Part shown: positions 18,933-26,373 of the stretch, one piece after another
Numbering within the stretch: the stretch's first letter is position 1
Layout: each line of letters opens with the position of its first letter
Assembly (NCBI RefSeq): GCF_008642355.1
Contig: NZ_CP029193.1
Span: 3,806,001-3,870,000 of the forward strand
DNA length: 64,000 nucleotides
Origin: Streptomyces venezuelae
Lineage (GTDB): Bacteria > Actinomycetota > Actinomycetes > Streptomycetales > Streptomycetaceae
Direction: 5' to 3'
Translations under genes and position numbers: made by a program
Notes under the pieces: model-generated
The model's database searches: none
Told to the model about the DNA's origin: nothing
The model's input: the letters and a program-made list of their open reading frames with translations, nothing else

Positions 18933-19832
18933 TTAAGAGAGTGTCAGGTCAGAAGTGATCGTTTCCCAGAGGGCGTCGAACCAGTTCTGCGACTCGTCGA
19001 CGAAGACCGAGTCGCGGGCGGCTTCGGCGGTCTTCTCGAAGGAGAAGACCGGGGCCTTGATGCCCCCCGCGTCCCAGATGTCCATCACCTCGGTCGCCCC
19101 GTCGGGAACGTCCAGCTCCACGGACGTACGCGCCAGCGTGTAGTACGCGAGCAACGCCTCCCGCCCGTTCAGCAGATACAGCTTCACCGGCGTCGTGAAC
19201 GGCAGCGCGCGGAACGTGACGTCGACGTCGATCCCGTGGGAGGCGCGCAGGGCGCGCAGGTTGTGGCGCAGGACCTGGCCCTGCGCGTTGCGCTGCGTGT
19301 GCCAGCGGTGGTGGAGCCGTTCCCGGCCCTCCTCGCCGCCCTCCATCGGCACGGGGAACGCGAGCTCGATGTCGCTGCTCGGGAGCAGGATGCGCGCGGT
19401 GATCGACTGGGGGCGGAGACGGCCCTCGTGGATGAGCCGCACGGGCTCGCCCAGCGCGATCATCAGGGTCTCCGCGGTGTACGAGACCACGTCGATCCGC
19501 ACGTGCGGTTCGGCGAAGGCCGCCGTGAGCCTCGGGGCCAGGGCGACCATGGACGGCTGGGGTTCCTTGCCCACGGGGGCCGGCGCCGCCTGGGCTACGC
19601 GCGGTGGGCTGCCCTTGCTCACGTTGGACAGCAGCCCCTCGGCCTGGAGCTTCTTCATCGCCTGGCGTACGGCGCCTCGTTCGACGCCGAACTCCTCGGC
19701 GAGTTCCGCCTGGGTCGGCAGACGTTCTCCCGCTCTCAGTTCGCCCGCCCGGATGCGGTCGCGGAGGGTGTCGGCGATGTCCTGGGGGGTGAGTCTTCTG
19801 CTGCCGTTCACTGCCACGTTCTCCTGGGTCAC
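18933..19832 (-). CDS. GntR-type regulator with unrecognised ~200-residue sensor domain (paralogue 1)
   Basis: 299 residues. The N-terminal winged HTH is GntR-like (residues ~12-75: IADTLRDRIRAGELRAGERL then LAEEFGVERGAVRQAMKKLQ). It is followed by a C-terminal domain (residues ~95-295) shared with the protein at 20153 and the membrane protein at 15994. That domain is not an FCD, UTRA or MocR domain that I recognise. The GTG at 19832 is chosen because the paralogue starts at the equivalent residue and a TATCGT hexamer sits six bases upstream. It is co-transcribed with the HAD gene and divergent from a 62-residue membrane protein gene. Confidence 0.82.
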   Translation of the reverse strand: MTQENVAVNGSRRLTPQDIADTLRDRIRAGELRAGERLPTQAELAEEFGVERGAVRQAMKKLQAEGLLSNVSKGSPPRVAQAAPAPVGKEPQPSMVALAPRLTAAFAEPHVRIDVVSYTAETLMIALGEPVRLIHEGRLRPQSITARILLPSSDIELAFPVPMEGGEEGRERLHHRWHTQRNAQGQVLRHNLRALRASHGIDVDVTFRALPFTTPVKLYLLNGREALLAYYTLARTSVELDVPDGATEVMDIWDAGGIKAPVFSFEKTAEAARDSVFVDESQNWFDALWETITSDLTLS

Positions 19833-19838
19833 GACCAG

Positions 19839-19844
19839 ACGATA
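19839..19844 (-). promoter_or_regulatory. -10 element of leaderless GntR paralogue 1
   Basis: TATCGT on the minus strand, six bases before the GTG at 19832. It overlaps the CAACT/AGTTG half-site at 19843-19849, so operator occupancy would block this promoter. Confidence 0.5.
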
Positions 19845-19934
19845 CAACTGACCGCCATCTCTGGGGAGTTGTAGGGAAGTTGTTTTGGCGCTGTCGCCAA
19901 CTGGGGACAACCTATGCAGAGTTGGTTGCCAACT
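19843..19934. promoter_or_regulatory. Operator cluster between GntR paralogue 1 and the 62-aa membrane protein gene
   Basis: Repeated AGTTG/CAACT half-sites fill this gap. The clearest is a 15-bp palindrome, AGTTGGTTGCCAACT, at 19920-19934, 29 bp before the membrane protein start. TACAACT (19843-19849) and AGTTGTA (from 19867) form a widely spaced inverted pair, and TTGGCG-ctgt-CGCCAA (19885-19900) is a further palindrome. The first ~40 bp are nearly the same as the gap before the second GntR gene. Confidence 0.62.
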
Positions 19935-19963
19935 GGCTCAAGATGGCAGAAGGGGGAACCACC

Positions 19964-20152
19964 ATGCCCGCCATAGCCCTCCTCGCAGCCGTGGTCGCCG
20001 TCACCCTGGAACAGCTCGTGCAGTGGAAGTACGGCCCGATGGGCATCGTCGGCCTCCTTCTGCTGACCGTGGGCGTCAAGGCGAAGAACGCCACCTGCAG
20101 TTCCATCGGAGCCGTCGTCCTCGCCCTGCTGGTGACGGGTCCGGCGGGCTGA
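19964..20152 (+). CDS. Small two-helix membrane protein (paralogue 1)
   Basis: 62 residues. A hydrophobic helix (residues 3-18), a short loop EQLVQWKYGP, a second hydrophobic stretch (24-38), a basic VKAKN turn and a third short hydrophobic segment (48-58). Full-length similarity to the protein at 21219 is plain (EQLVQWKYGPMGIVG against EQLIQWKYGPLGIVA). AGGGGGAAC forms the ribosome-binding site. The gene is divergent from GntR paralogue 1 and ends exactly where paralogue 2 ends. I know no family for it. It may be a membrane effector or partner of the regulators. Confidence 0.72.
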   Translation: MPAIALLAAVVAVTLEQLVQWKYGPMGIVGLLLLTVGVKAKNATCSSIGAVVLALLVTGPAG

Positions 20153-20163
20153 TCAGCCCGCCG
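20142..20163. terminator. 22-bp perfect palindrome over two convergent stop codons
   Basis: The two 11-bp halves (CGGCGGGCTGA / TCAGCCCGCCG) meet at 20152/20153. The TGA of the membrane protein gene and the stop of GntR paralogue 2 occupy the two sides of the centre, with no bases between the genes. It probably acts as a bidirectional terminator, though there are no T-tracts. Confidence 0.6.
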
Positions 20164-21058
20164 CGAGCTCCAGGTCCTGACTGATCGTGTTCCAGAGGGC
20201 GTTGAACCACAGATGGGACTGTTCCACGAATGTGGTGTCCCGCAACCCGTCCCCCTCCTTGAACGGGAAGAGCATCGACTGCGTGCCCTGCGCGTCGTAC
20301 ATCTCCAGGGACTCCTTGCCGATCTCCTCGTCCCGCTTGGTCAGCGTGTAGTACGCGAAGAGCGCTTCCGTGCCGTTGATCAGGTACAGCTTCACGGGCG
20401 GCGTGAACGGCAGCGCCCGGAACTGCACCGACACGTCGATGCCGTGCGACGAGCGCAGCGCGAGGAGGTTGTGGCGGAGCACCTGGCCCTGGGCATTGCG
20501 CTGGTCGAGCCAGCGCCGGTGGACCTGGTCGCCCTGGTGGTCCCCGCCGTCGACCGGCGCGGGGAAGGCGAGGTCGATGTCGCGGCTGGGCAGCAGCACC
20601 CGGACGTCGACCTTGGCCGGTTTCCGCTGCCCGGCGTGGATCCGGCGCAGCGGTTCGCCGATGGCCATGGTGAGCGAGATGGACGTGAGGCAGAGCGCGT
20701 CTATCTCCACGTGCGGCACGTCGAAGGCGGACGCGATGCGCGGGCCCAGGCCGACCATCGTGGGCTGCGGCCGCGCCTCGCCGGGACCGGCTGAAGCACG
20801 CTCCGCGACGTCCGCGACGGTGGCGGGGCTGCCCTTGGACACGTTGGACAGCAGATGCTCACGGTGCAGGATGCGCAGCGCTTCCCGCACCGCACCGCGC
20901 TCCACACCGAACTCGTCGGCCAGCTCGGCCTGCGTCGGCATGCGCTGGCCGGGCCGCAGCGACCCGGACCTGATCCGGTCGCGCAGCACGTCGGCAACCT
21001 CTCGGTGGCTCCGCTGCGCTCGCTTGCGCCCATTGACGGCGGCGTGTTCGGTGCTCAC
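20153..21058 (-). CDS. GntR-type regulator with unrecognised ~200-residue sensor domain (paralogue 2)
   Basis: 301 residues, paralogous to the protein at 18933 from end to end. The GntR wing-HTH spans residues ~18-80 (VADVLRDRIRSGSLRPGQRM, LADEFGVERGAVREALRIL). The C-terminal domain again carries ARILLP-like VRVLLPSRDIDLAFP, SVQFRALPFTPPVKLYLINGTEALFAYYTL and WFNALWNTIS. The aromatic/Tyr motif YTAET of paralogue 1 is changed to CLTSIS here, so ligand specificity may differ. The GTG start at 21058 is preceded at six bases by TACTGT. No enzymes follow this copy: it ends at the palindrome shared with the convergent membrane protein gene. Confidence 0.82.
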   Translation of the reverse strand: MSTEHAAVNGRKRAQRSHREVADVLRDRIRSGSLRPGQRMPTQAELADEFGVERGAVREALRILHREHLLSNVSKGSPATVADVAERASAGPGEARPQPTMVGLGPRIASAFDVPHVEIDALCLTSISLTMAIGEPLRRIHAGQRKPAKVDVRVLLPSRDIDLAFPAPVDGGDHQGDQVHRRWLDQRNAQGQVLRHNLLALRSSHGIDVSVQFRALPFTPPVKLYLINGTEALFAYYTLTKRDEEIGKESLEMYDAQGTQSMLFPFKEGDGLRDTTFVEQSHLWFNALWNTISQDLELAAG

Positions 21059-21064
21059 AACCAA

Positions 21065-21070
21065 ACAGTA
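21065..21070 (-). promoter_or_regulatory. -10 element of leaderless GntR paralogue 2
   Basis: TACTGT on the minus strand, six bases before the GTG at 21058, overlapping the TACAACT half-site (21069-21075), as in paralogue 1. Confidence 0.5.
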
Positions 21071-21162
21071 CAACTTCGCGCCATCTTAGGGGAGTTGCGG
21101 GAAAGATGGTTATGAGTCGACTCCCAGAGGAGATAAGTCAGTTGAAGTTGGTAGCCAACTTC
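21069..21162. promoter_or_regulatory. Operator cluster between GntR paralogue 2 and the 61-aa membrane protein gene
   Basis: It contains a 19-bp perfect palindrome, GAAGTTGGTAGCCAACTTC (21144-21162), with the same AGTTGG-NNG-CCAACT core as the site at 19920-19934. TACAACT, CGCCATCT and GGGGAGTTG repeat at the same spacing as in the first gap. A CATCTT / AAGATG inverted pair (around 21083-21107) is also present. The two gaps are clearly duplicates with a conserved regulatory code. Confidence 0.65.
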
Positions 21163-21218
21163 GGCGACCTGGTCAGACCCTTTCGGGGTTGGCCATCAGC
21201 CCGATATGGGGGAACGTC

Positions 21219-21404
21219 ATGCCGATCATCGCTCTCGTCGTCGCCGTCCTCGCCATCGCGTTCGAGCAGCTCATCCAGTGGAAGTACGGACCGCTCGGCA
21301 TCGTCGCGTTCGTCCTGCTGACCATCGGGATCAAGGCCAAGAACGTCAAGCTCAGCGGCGTCGGAGCCGGACTGCTCGTCCTGCTCCTCGCCCAGTCGGG
21401 CTGA
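21219..21404 (+). CDS. Small two-helix membrane protein (paralogue 2)
   Basis: 61 residues, with the same layout as the protein at 19964: hydrophobic 3-17, conserved EQLIQWKYGPLGIV, hydrophobic 24-37, IKAKNVKLSG, then a final hydrophobic stretch. GGGGGAAC precedes the ATG at 21219. It is divergent from GntR paralogue 2. A hairpin follows at 21435. No function is known to me. Confidence 0.72.
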   Translation: MPIIALVVAVLAIAFEQLIQWKYGPLGIVAFVLLTIGIKAKNVKLSGVGAGLLVLLLAQSG

Positions 21405-21434
21405 CCCCGCCCGATCACCGGACCCGGCTGACCG

Positions 21435-21456
21435 GGCTCCCATCCGGAGGGGAGCC
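21435..21456 (+). terminator. Hairpin after the 61-aa membrane protein gene
   Basis: Perfect 7-bp stem GGCTCCC / GGGAGCC with an 8-base loop, 30 bp after the stop. It probably terminates the upstream transcript. Confidence 0.5.
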
Positions 21457-21485
21457 GGGAGTCCGATCAGTCGATGGGGGGCTGG

Positions 21486-21513
21486 GCCCCGGTCCTGCTA
21501 CGGGGACCGGGGC
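21486..21513 (-). terminator. Strong hairpin at the end of the eis-like gene
   Basis: Perfect 10-bp stem (GCCCCGGTCC / GGACCGGGGC) with an 8-base loop directly beyond the stop of the minus-strand acetyltransferase gene. It may also stop transcripts arriving from the plus strand. Confidence 0.65.
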
Positions 21514-22797
21514 TCAGAACATGTCCGGGCACCATGGCCGCCTGGACGTGCGGAACAGGGCGTCGGCCACCGCGGCGGCGCCCGTCCGCTCCTCCCCCAC
21601 CCGCCCGAGCGCCACGGCCCGCGCCACGGACGCGTCACCCAGCCACATCTCGCCCAACTCCCGTACGTCCAGGACGAGGTCGGCCGTCGCGGTCGTCGGC
21701 ACGCAGGACGCACCCTGCGGCGTCGCGTCGAGCCGGTAGCGTCCGCCCGCGAGCCCCGCGCTGTCGCCGATCTCCAGGACGACCGTGCCGGAACCGGCGT
21801 ACGTACGCGCTTCCAGGGCCCGCACGACATCCAGGATCCGCACCCAGAGCCAGTCCGCGTGCCCGGTGACCGTGGCCGCGCGAGGGTCCGGCAGGAGGTG
21901 CGGGAGCAGGTCGTCTGGGGCCAGCCAGCCGCTGCGCACCGAGACGACCTTGTCGATCGCGCAGACGTAGTGCCACAGGGCGCGTTCGGCGGCCGGTGTG
22001 ACGGCCGTGATCCCGAGGACGGTCGCGGCGTTCCGCGGCAGCCGGGACGGCCCCCACTCGTTGTTCGTCGTCCGGTACGCGACGAGTCCCTCCACTTGGC
22101 CGGAGGGGCCGCGGTAGAGGGCGTAGAACGGTTCCTGCCAGGGGAATTCGGGGGTCGCCTGCATGCCGGTGTTGCGCAGCCACCACTCCTCGTCGCGGCT
22201 GACGACGCCGTGCCGGGCCGCACGGAACCGCTCGAACAGCTCCGGGCCGTGCTTGCGCACGTCGTCGCCGTCGACGAGGTCGATGCGGGCGCCGGACTCC
22301 TCGGGCCCCGACCAGCGCGGGTCGAGCCCGGAGCGCGGCACGTCGACCGTCCACTCGGTGACCCAGGTCGCCGCGCCGAAGCCGTACCGGCCGTAGATCG
22401 GGTACTCGGCGGAGTTCAGCGTGGCCAGGACGTCGCCGCGCTCCTTCGCCTCGGCGAGGTCCCCGGCCATCATGCGGCTGAGGATGCCGCGGCGCCGGTG
22501 TGTCGGGGCGACGGTCACACCCGACACGGCGTTGGCGACGACGGGCGCGCCGCCCACCGCGGTGACCTCCTGCCGGAAGGACCTGTACGTGCCCACGCAC
22601 CGGCCGCGGTCGTAGGCGCCCAGGGTGCGGGCCGGGGCGGTGCGGGACCGGAGGTGGGCGACGGCGTCGTCCGACATCGCGGCGAAGGGGTTGAGGAATC
22701 CGGCCTGCACGGCACGCAGCCAGGCAGGCAACTCCTCGTCGGCGACCGCTCTTACCTCGACGTCATCAACAACGGCAGCTTCGGCAACATCGCTCAT
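21514..22797 (-). CDS. eis: Eis-family N-acetyltransferase
   Basis: 427 residues, the usual Eis length. The N-terminal GNAT domain includes [20 protein letters not shown] (acetyl-CoA loop) and the Eis-type [19 protein letters not shown] second GNAT-like lobe follows, then a C-terminal SCP2-like domain ending in the free carboxylate residue ...CPDMF, which in Eis proteins acts as a catalytic group. Eis enzymes acetylate amines on aminoglycosides or proteins; the substrate here is unknown. The ATG at 22797 is preceded at six bases by TAGCGT, which suggests a leaderless mRNA. Confidence 0.88.
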   Translation of the reverse strand: MSDVAEAAVVDDVEVRAVADEELPAWLRAVQAGFLNPFAAMSDDAVAHLRSRTAPARTLGAYDRGRCVGTYRSFRQEVTAVGGAPVVANAVSGVTVAPTHRRRGILSRMMAGDLAEAKERGDVLATLNSAEYPIYGRYGFGAATWVTEWTVDVPRSGLDPRWSGPEESGARIDLVDGDDVRKHGPELFERFRAARHGVVSRDEEWWLRNTGMQATPEFPWQEPFYALYRGPSGQVEGLVAYRTTNNEWGPSRLPRNAATVLGITAVTPAAERALWHYVCAIDKVVSVRSGWLAPDDLLPHLLPDPRAATVTGHADWLWVRILDVVRALEARTYAGSGTVVLEIGDSAGLAGGRYRLDATPQGASCVPTTATADLVLDVRELGEMWLGDASVARAVALGRVGEERTGAAAVADALFRTSRRPWCPDMF

Positions 22798-22803
22798 CCG
22801 CAC

Positions 22804-22809
22804 ACGCTA
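22804..22809 (-). promoter_or_regulatory. -10 element of leaderless eis-like gene
   Basis: TAGCGT on the minus strand, six bases before the ATG at 22797. Confidence 0.45.
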
Positions 22810-22872
22810 GGCAGCGAAGTCCCGCGACCGCACCCGGATTTCGGGAGCCGGAAAGCCCACGGCCGCCCCCGC

Positions 22873-23490
22873 TCACAGCAGCAGGTCGTCGACCTGCGCC
22901 TCGCCCACCCGGTACCGCCGCCCGATCTCCGCCGAGCAGTCGTCCGCCGTGCGCTGCAGCCCCTGTCTGCGCCGGGACACCTGCTGTTCGTAGCGGACGA
23001 GACGCGCCATGGCCGCGTCCAGCTCGTCGTCGGTGCGCGCCGCCAGGTCGGAGAGCTCGACGTCGGCGAGCATCTCCTTGGCCAGCAGGCGGGACTCCTC
23101 GCCGAGCGGCGTGCCGAGCGTGACGTGCCGGGCCGAGGAGCGGTGGCGGGCCGGCGCGTCCCTGAGGATCTCCGCGAGCCGGTCCACGACGGTCGCCGCA
23201 GGAGCGGGCGCCGGGGAGTCCGGTGAGCCGGGCGCCCCGCGGCGCGCGATCTCGGCACGCAGAATGTCGATGCGCCCCTGCAACAGCCGCCGCACATAGC
23301 TGAGGTCGGCCTCGTCCTGCTGCGCCGACCTGCGCAGTTCGCGGAGCTCCGGCAGGCGCAGGGCGGCCAGGTCGTGCTGGGGCACCTCGGGCAGCAGCCG
23401 ACCCCCCGTGCGCTGCACCGGCGGCCGCGCGCTCTGCGTGCGCCGCAGCGAGATGCGCCCCGGTGTCTGCCCCGTACTCGATGTGCTCAT
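22873..23490 (-). CDS. rsiG: RsiG, c-di-GMP-binding anti-sigma factor for WhiG
   Basis: 205 residues, mostly helical. Two exact copies of the RsiG c-di-GMP signature E-x3-S-x2-R-x3-Q-x3-D are present: [16 protein letters not shown] near residues 60-75, and [16 protein letters not shown] near 170-185. In Streptomyces the two helices carrying these motifs bind a c-di-GMP dimer, and the loaded protein sequesters the sporulation sigma factor WhiG, delaying spore formation. This identification rests on known work on RsiG and the motif match seen here. Tandem ATGs at 23493 and 23490 are both possible starts. Confidence 0.92.
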   Translation of the reverse strand: MSTSSTGQTPGRISLRRTQSARPPVQRTGGRLLPEVPQHDLAALRLPELRELRRSAQQDEADLSYVRRLLQGRIDILRAEIARRGAPGSPDSPAPAPAATVVDRLAEILRDAPARHRSSARHVTLGTPLGEESRLLAKEMLADVELSDLAARTDDELDAAMARLVRYEQQVSRRRQGLQRTADDCSAEIGRRYRVGEAQVDDLLL

Positions 23491-23655
23491 CATCTGGCTC
23501 TACCCGTCCCCTCGACCGGCCGACGCGGTGCACCGCGTGTGAGCATCGTGCCACCCCGAGTACCCGCTATGTGGCCGAGTGCCCGGAATCGGCCCCAGAT
23601 GGGGGGATCGCGGGCCCGTCCCGGGCGCCTCGTGCGGCACGGCATGATGGGCCGT

Positions 23656-24081
23656 ATGCGAGCAGTGGTGCAGAGGGTCGACGGCGCGAGCGTGGTCGTC
23701 GACGGCGAGACGGTGGGCGAGATCGACGGCGAGGGCCTGTGCGTCCTGGTGGGCGTCACCCACGACGACACCAAGGAGAAGGCCGCCCAGCTGGCCCGCA
23801 AACTGTGGTCGGTGCGCATGCTGTCCGACGAGAGGTCGTGCAGCGACATCGACGCGCCGCTCCTGGTCATCAGCCAGTTCACGCTCTACGGCGACGCGCG
23901 GAAGGGCCGCCGCCCCACATGGAACGCGGCGGCCCCCGGCCCCGTGGCCGAGCCCCTGGTCGACGAGGTGGTGTCACAGCTCCGCGCCCTGGGGGCGACG
24001 GTCGCGACGGGCCGCTTCGGGGCGCGGATGCGGGTGGGCCTGACGAACGACGGCCCGTTCACGGTCCTGATCGAGATGTGA
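23656..24081 (+). CDS. dtd: D-aminoacyl-tRNA deacylase
   Basis: 141 residues, the normal Dtd length. It begins [17 protein letters not shown] and contains the family motifs ISQFTLYGD and TNDGPFT. The latter replaces the common NDGPVT; the Gly-Pro pair that forms the cross-subunit site is kept. The enzyme removes D-amino acids and glycine mischarged on tRNA, in the cytoplasm. It is divergent from rsiG. There is no clear ribosome-binding site; a CATGAT hexamer seven bases before the ATG may serve as the promoter of a leaderless mRNA. Confidence 0.95.
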   Translation: MRAVVQRVDGASVVVDGETVGEIDGEGLCVLVGVTHDDTKEKAAQLARKLWSVRMLSDERSCSDIDAPLLVISQFTLYGDARKGRRPTWNAAAPGPVAEPLVDEVVSQLRALGATVATGRFGARMRVGLTNDGPFTVLIEM

Positions 24082-24100
24082 GCCCGTGCCCGGGTGAGGG

Positions 24101-25066
24101 CTACGGCTCGACGACGACTTCCTGGGCAGCGGCGGTGTCCCCCGCCACGAGCCCGGCGTCCACCGGCACGTTGCGCTTCACGAGGCCGAGCGCGATCGGC
24201 CCGAGTTCGTGGTGGCGTACGGCCGTGGTGACGAAGCCGAGCTTGCGGCCCTCGACGCCCTCGCTCGCGAGGTGCAGCGGTGTCCCGGCCGCCGGCAGGT
24301 GCACCTCGCTGCCGTCCAGGTGCAGGAAGACCAGGCGGCGCGGCGGTTTCCCCAGGTTCTGGACGCGCGCGACCGTCTCCTGGCCCCGGTAGCAGCCCTT
24401 CTGCAGGTGCACGGCCGAGCCGATCCAGCCCAGCTCGTGCGGGATGGTGCGGTGGTCGGTCTCGAAGCCGAGGCGCGGCCGGTGGGTCTCGACGCGCAGC
24501 GCCTCGTACGCGAGGAGTCCGGCGGCGGGGCCGTTCCCCTCGGCGTACGTCTCCAGGTCCGTGCGCGGCAGGAACAGGTCGCGGCCGTGCGCTGTCTCGC
24601 GTACGACGACGCCGTCCGGGACCGGCGCGATGGAACCGGCGGGCAGGTGCACGACGGCGATGTCGTCGGTGCGGTCGGCGACCTCGACGCGGTAGAAGAA
24701 CTTCATGCTCTCCAGGTACGCGATGAGTGCGTCCTGCGTGCCGGGCTCGACGTGCGCCCAGACGGTCTCGCCGTCGTCGACGAGGGAGAGGTGGTGCTCG
24801 ATGTGGCCGTTGGCGGAGAGGATCAGCGCTTCGGTGGCCTGGCCCGCGGGCAGCTCGCTGAGGTGCTGGGTGAGCAGCAGGTGCAGCCAGCTCAGCCGGT
24901 CGGAGCCGGTGACGGTGACCACGCCGCGGTGCGAGAGGTCGACGAAACCGGTGCCGTCGGCGAGGGCGCGCTGCTCGCGGAACAGTTCGCCGTAGTGGGC
25001 GGCGACGCCTTCGTCCACGCCCTCGGCGGGGACGGCGCCGGGCAGGGACAGCAGGGGGCTCTTCAT
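24101..25066 (-). CDS. ygfZ: YgfZ-type folate-binding protein (Fe-S cluster assembly)
   Basis: 321 residues. A GcvT-like fold with the YgfZ signature KGCYRGQE near residue 237, whose Cys is essential in the E. coli protein. YgfZ uses tetrahydrofolate to support assembly or repair of certain Fe-S proteins. TAGTCT lies eight bases upstream of the ATG at 25066, and a GTG two codons earlier is an alternative start. The gene follows nur on the same strand (35-bp gap) and is convergent with dtd. Confidence 0.9.
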   Translation of the reverse strand: MKSPLLSLPGAVPAEGVDEGVAAHYGELFREQRALADGTGFVDLSHRGVVTVTGSDRLSWLHLLLTQHLSELPAGQATEALILSANGHIEHHLSLVDDGETVWAHVEPGTQDALIAYLESMKFFYRVEVADRTDDIAVVHLPAGSIAPVPDGVVVRETAHGRDLFLPRTDLETYAEGNGPAAGLLAYEALRVETHRPRLGFETDHRTIPHELGWIGSAVHLQKGCYRGQETVARVQNLGKPPRRLVFLHLDGSEVHLPAAGTPLHLASEGVEGRKLGFVTTAVRHHELGPIALGLVKRNVPVDAGLVAGDTAAAQEVVVEP

Positions 25067-25100
25067 GTTCACAAAGACTACGACCAGCCCGCGCCCACGC

Positions 25101-25535
25101 TTATTCCGCGTCCGCTCCCCGGCACTTCCCGCACTGCCCGAAGATCGCGAAGTGCTTCAGGTCGGTGTCGAACCCGAAGGTCTTCCGCAGCTTGTCGGTG
25201 AAGTCCGCGGCGATCTCGGTGTCGGCCTCGATGACGTCCGTGCAGTCCCGGCAGACCAGGTGGATGTGGTGGTGCCGGTCCGCGAGGTGGTAGGTCGGCG
25301 CGCCGTGCCCGAGGTGGGCGTGGCTGACCAGGCCCAGTTCCTCCAGGAGCTCCAGGGTGCGGTAGACCGTGGAGATGTTGACCCCCGACGCCGTCTTGCG
25401 CACTTCGCAGAGGATGTCGTCGGGGGTCGCGTGTTCCAGGGTGTCGACGGCTTCGAGGACAAGCTGTCGCTGCGGCGTCAGCCGGTAACCGCGCTGACGC
25501 AGGTCGCTCTTCCAGTCGGAGTCGGTGCTCGCCAC
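25101..25535 (-). CDS. nur: Nur-type Fur-family metalloregulator (nickel)
   Basis: 144 residues. Winged HTH at residues ~10-80 (QRQLVLEAVDTLEHATPDDIL, then NISTVYRTLELLEE), His-rich hinge HGAPTYHLADRHHHIHLVCRDC holding the regulatory metal ligands, and a second CxxC near the C-terminus (CGKC). From memory, the sequence and its place next to a nitrobindin-like gene match Nur of S. coelicolor, the nickel-dependent repressor of sodF and nickel uptake genes. A Zur or Fur assignment is less likely but was not excluded by alignment. GTG start; TAGACT lies seven bases upstream. Confidence 0.82.
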   Translation of the reverse strand: MASTDSDWKSDLRQRGYRLTPQRQLVLEAVDTLEHATPDDILCEVRKTASGVNISTVYRTLELLEELGLVSHAHLGHGAPTYHLADRHHHIHLVCRDCTDVIEADTEIAADFTDKLRKTFGFDTDLKHFAIFGQCGKCRGADAE

Positions 25536-25542
25536 ACCATGA

Positions 25543-25548
25543 AGTCTA
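25543..25548 (-). promoter_or_regulatory. -10 element of leaderless nur
   Basis: TAGACT on the minus strand, seven bases before the GTG at 25535. It lies in the 16-bp gap after the nitrobindin-like gene, so nur can be transcribed from its own promoter as well as by read-through. Confidence 0.45.
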
Positions 25549-25551
25549 GGC

Positions 25552-26124
25552 TTACTTGAAGAAAGCGATGCCGTCGTCGGGGAGATCGCCGAGGTTGCGG
25601 GCCATGTCGGCGACCTCTTCGGGGGTGACGACCTTCTTCAGCTGGGCCGACATGTAGGGCCGCAGCGGGACCTCGGGGGTCTGCTTCTCGCCGACCCACA
25701 TGAGGTCGCCCTTCACGTAGCCGTAGAGGCGCTTGCCGCCGGTGTACGGGCCGGAGGCCGCGGTCCGGGCGACGGCGTCGGTGGCCAGGTCGATCTGCGG
25801 CTTCTTGTCGGCCAGCTCGCCGTACCAGACCTCGACGACGCCGTCGTCGCGGACCATGACGACCTCGACCTGGCGGTTCTTGTCGATGCGCCAGAAGCCG
25901 GACTCGGTCTCCAGGGGCTTCACCTTGTTGCCCTCGGCGTCCAGCACCCAGGTGTACGAGCGGTACTCGATGAAGTCCCGGCCGTCGTGGGTGAAGGAGA
26001 CCTCCTGGCCGAAGTTCGCCTTCTCGGCGCCGGGGAAGTCGGTGACGCCCGCGCCCGCCCAGTTGCCGAGGAGCCAGGCGAGGGGGACGAGGTCGGGGTT
26101 CAGGTCGGACGGAATCTCGATCAT
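25552..26124 (-). CDS. Nitrobindin-like (FABP-family) heme-binding protein
   Basis: 190 residues. A beta-barrel protein with the nitrobindin signature LLGNWAGAG (GxWxGxG) near residue 20 and strands of alternating hydrophobic residues. Actinobacterial homologues bind heme and isomerise peroxynitrite to nitrate. The heme-ligand His is expected near the C-terminus; I did not identify one with confidence, since the tail here is LPDDGIAFFK. Its place beside nur is conserved in streptomycetes. Confidence 0.82.
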   Translation of the reverse strand: MIEIPSDLNPDLVPLAWLLGNWAGAGVTDFPGAEKANFGQEVSFTHDGRDFIEYRSYTWVLDAEGNKVKPLETESGFWRIDKNRQVEVVMVRDDGVVEVWYGELADKKPQIDLATDAVARTAASGPYTGGKRLYGYVKGDLMWVGEKQTPEVPLRPYMSAQLKKVVTPEEVADMARNLGDLPDDGIAFFK

Positions 26125-26164
26125 GGGAAGCTCAGGCGATCTGTGGAGGTGGCGTGGGCGGGGG

Positions 26165-26266
26165 TCAGCGCTGGCCCTGGTACAGCTTCTTCACGGTCAG
26201 CCCGGCGAAGGCGAGAACGCCGACGCAGACCAGAACCAGCAGGGCGGAGAAGAAGGCCTCAAGCAC
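26165..26266 (-). CDS. 33-residue single-pass membrane peptide
   Basis: A short frame with a GTG start and an excellent ribosome-binding site (GAGGAG, seven bases upstream). The protein is a hydrophobic helix of about 24 residues (ALLVLVCVGVLAFAG core) ended by a basic VKKLYQGQR tail. It lies upstream of, and on the same strand as, the nitrobindin-like gene, 40 bp away, and may share its transcript. The function is unknown. Confidence 0.65.
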   Translation of the reverse strand: MLEAFFSALLVLVCVGVLAFAGLTVKKLYQGQR

Positions 26267-26361
26267 GGGGTGCTCCTCGGTGAGCGGTTGGGGCAGGTAT
26301 CAGAGCCGGTCCCACTGTAGTCGGGCGGCGCCCGTCCCTCTCTGTGAGGTCCCTCGCGACG

Positions 26362-26367
26362 TACGCT
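26362..26367 (+). promoter_or_regulatory. -10 element of leaderless DUF3099 gene
   Basis: TACGCT followed by six bases and the ATG at 26374; no ribosome-binding site is visible. Confidence 0.45.
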
Positions 26368-26373
26368 GGGTGC

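Noticed and set aside
18114..19874. A 586-codon open frame on the plus strand opposite the HAD and GntR genes
   Set aside because: It runs antisense to two genes with clear catalytic and DNA-binding motifs and has no recognisable protein features.
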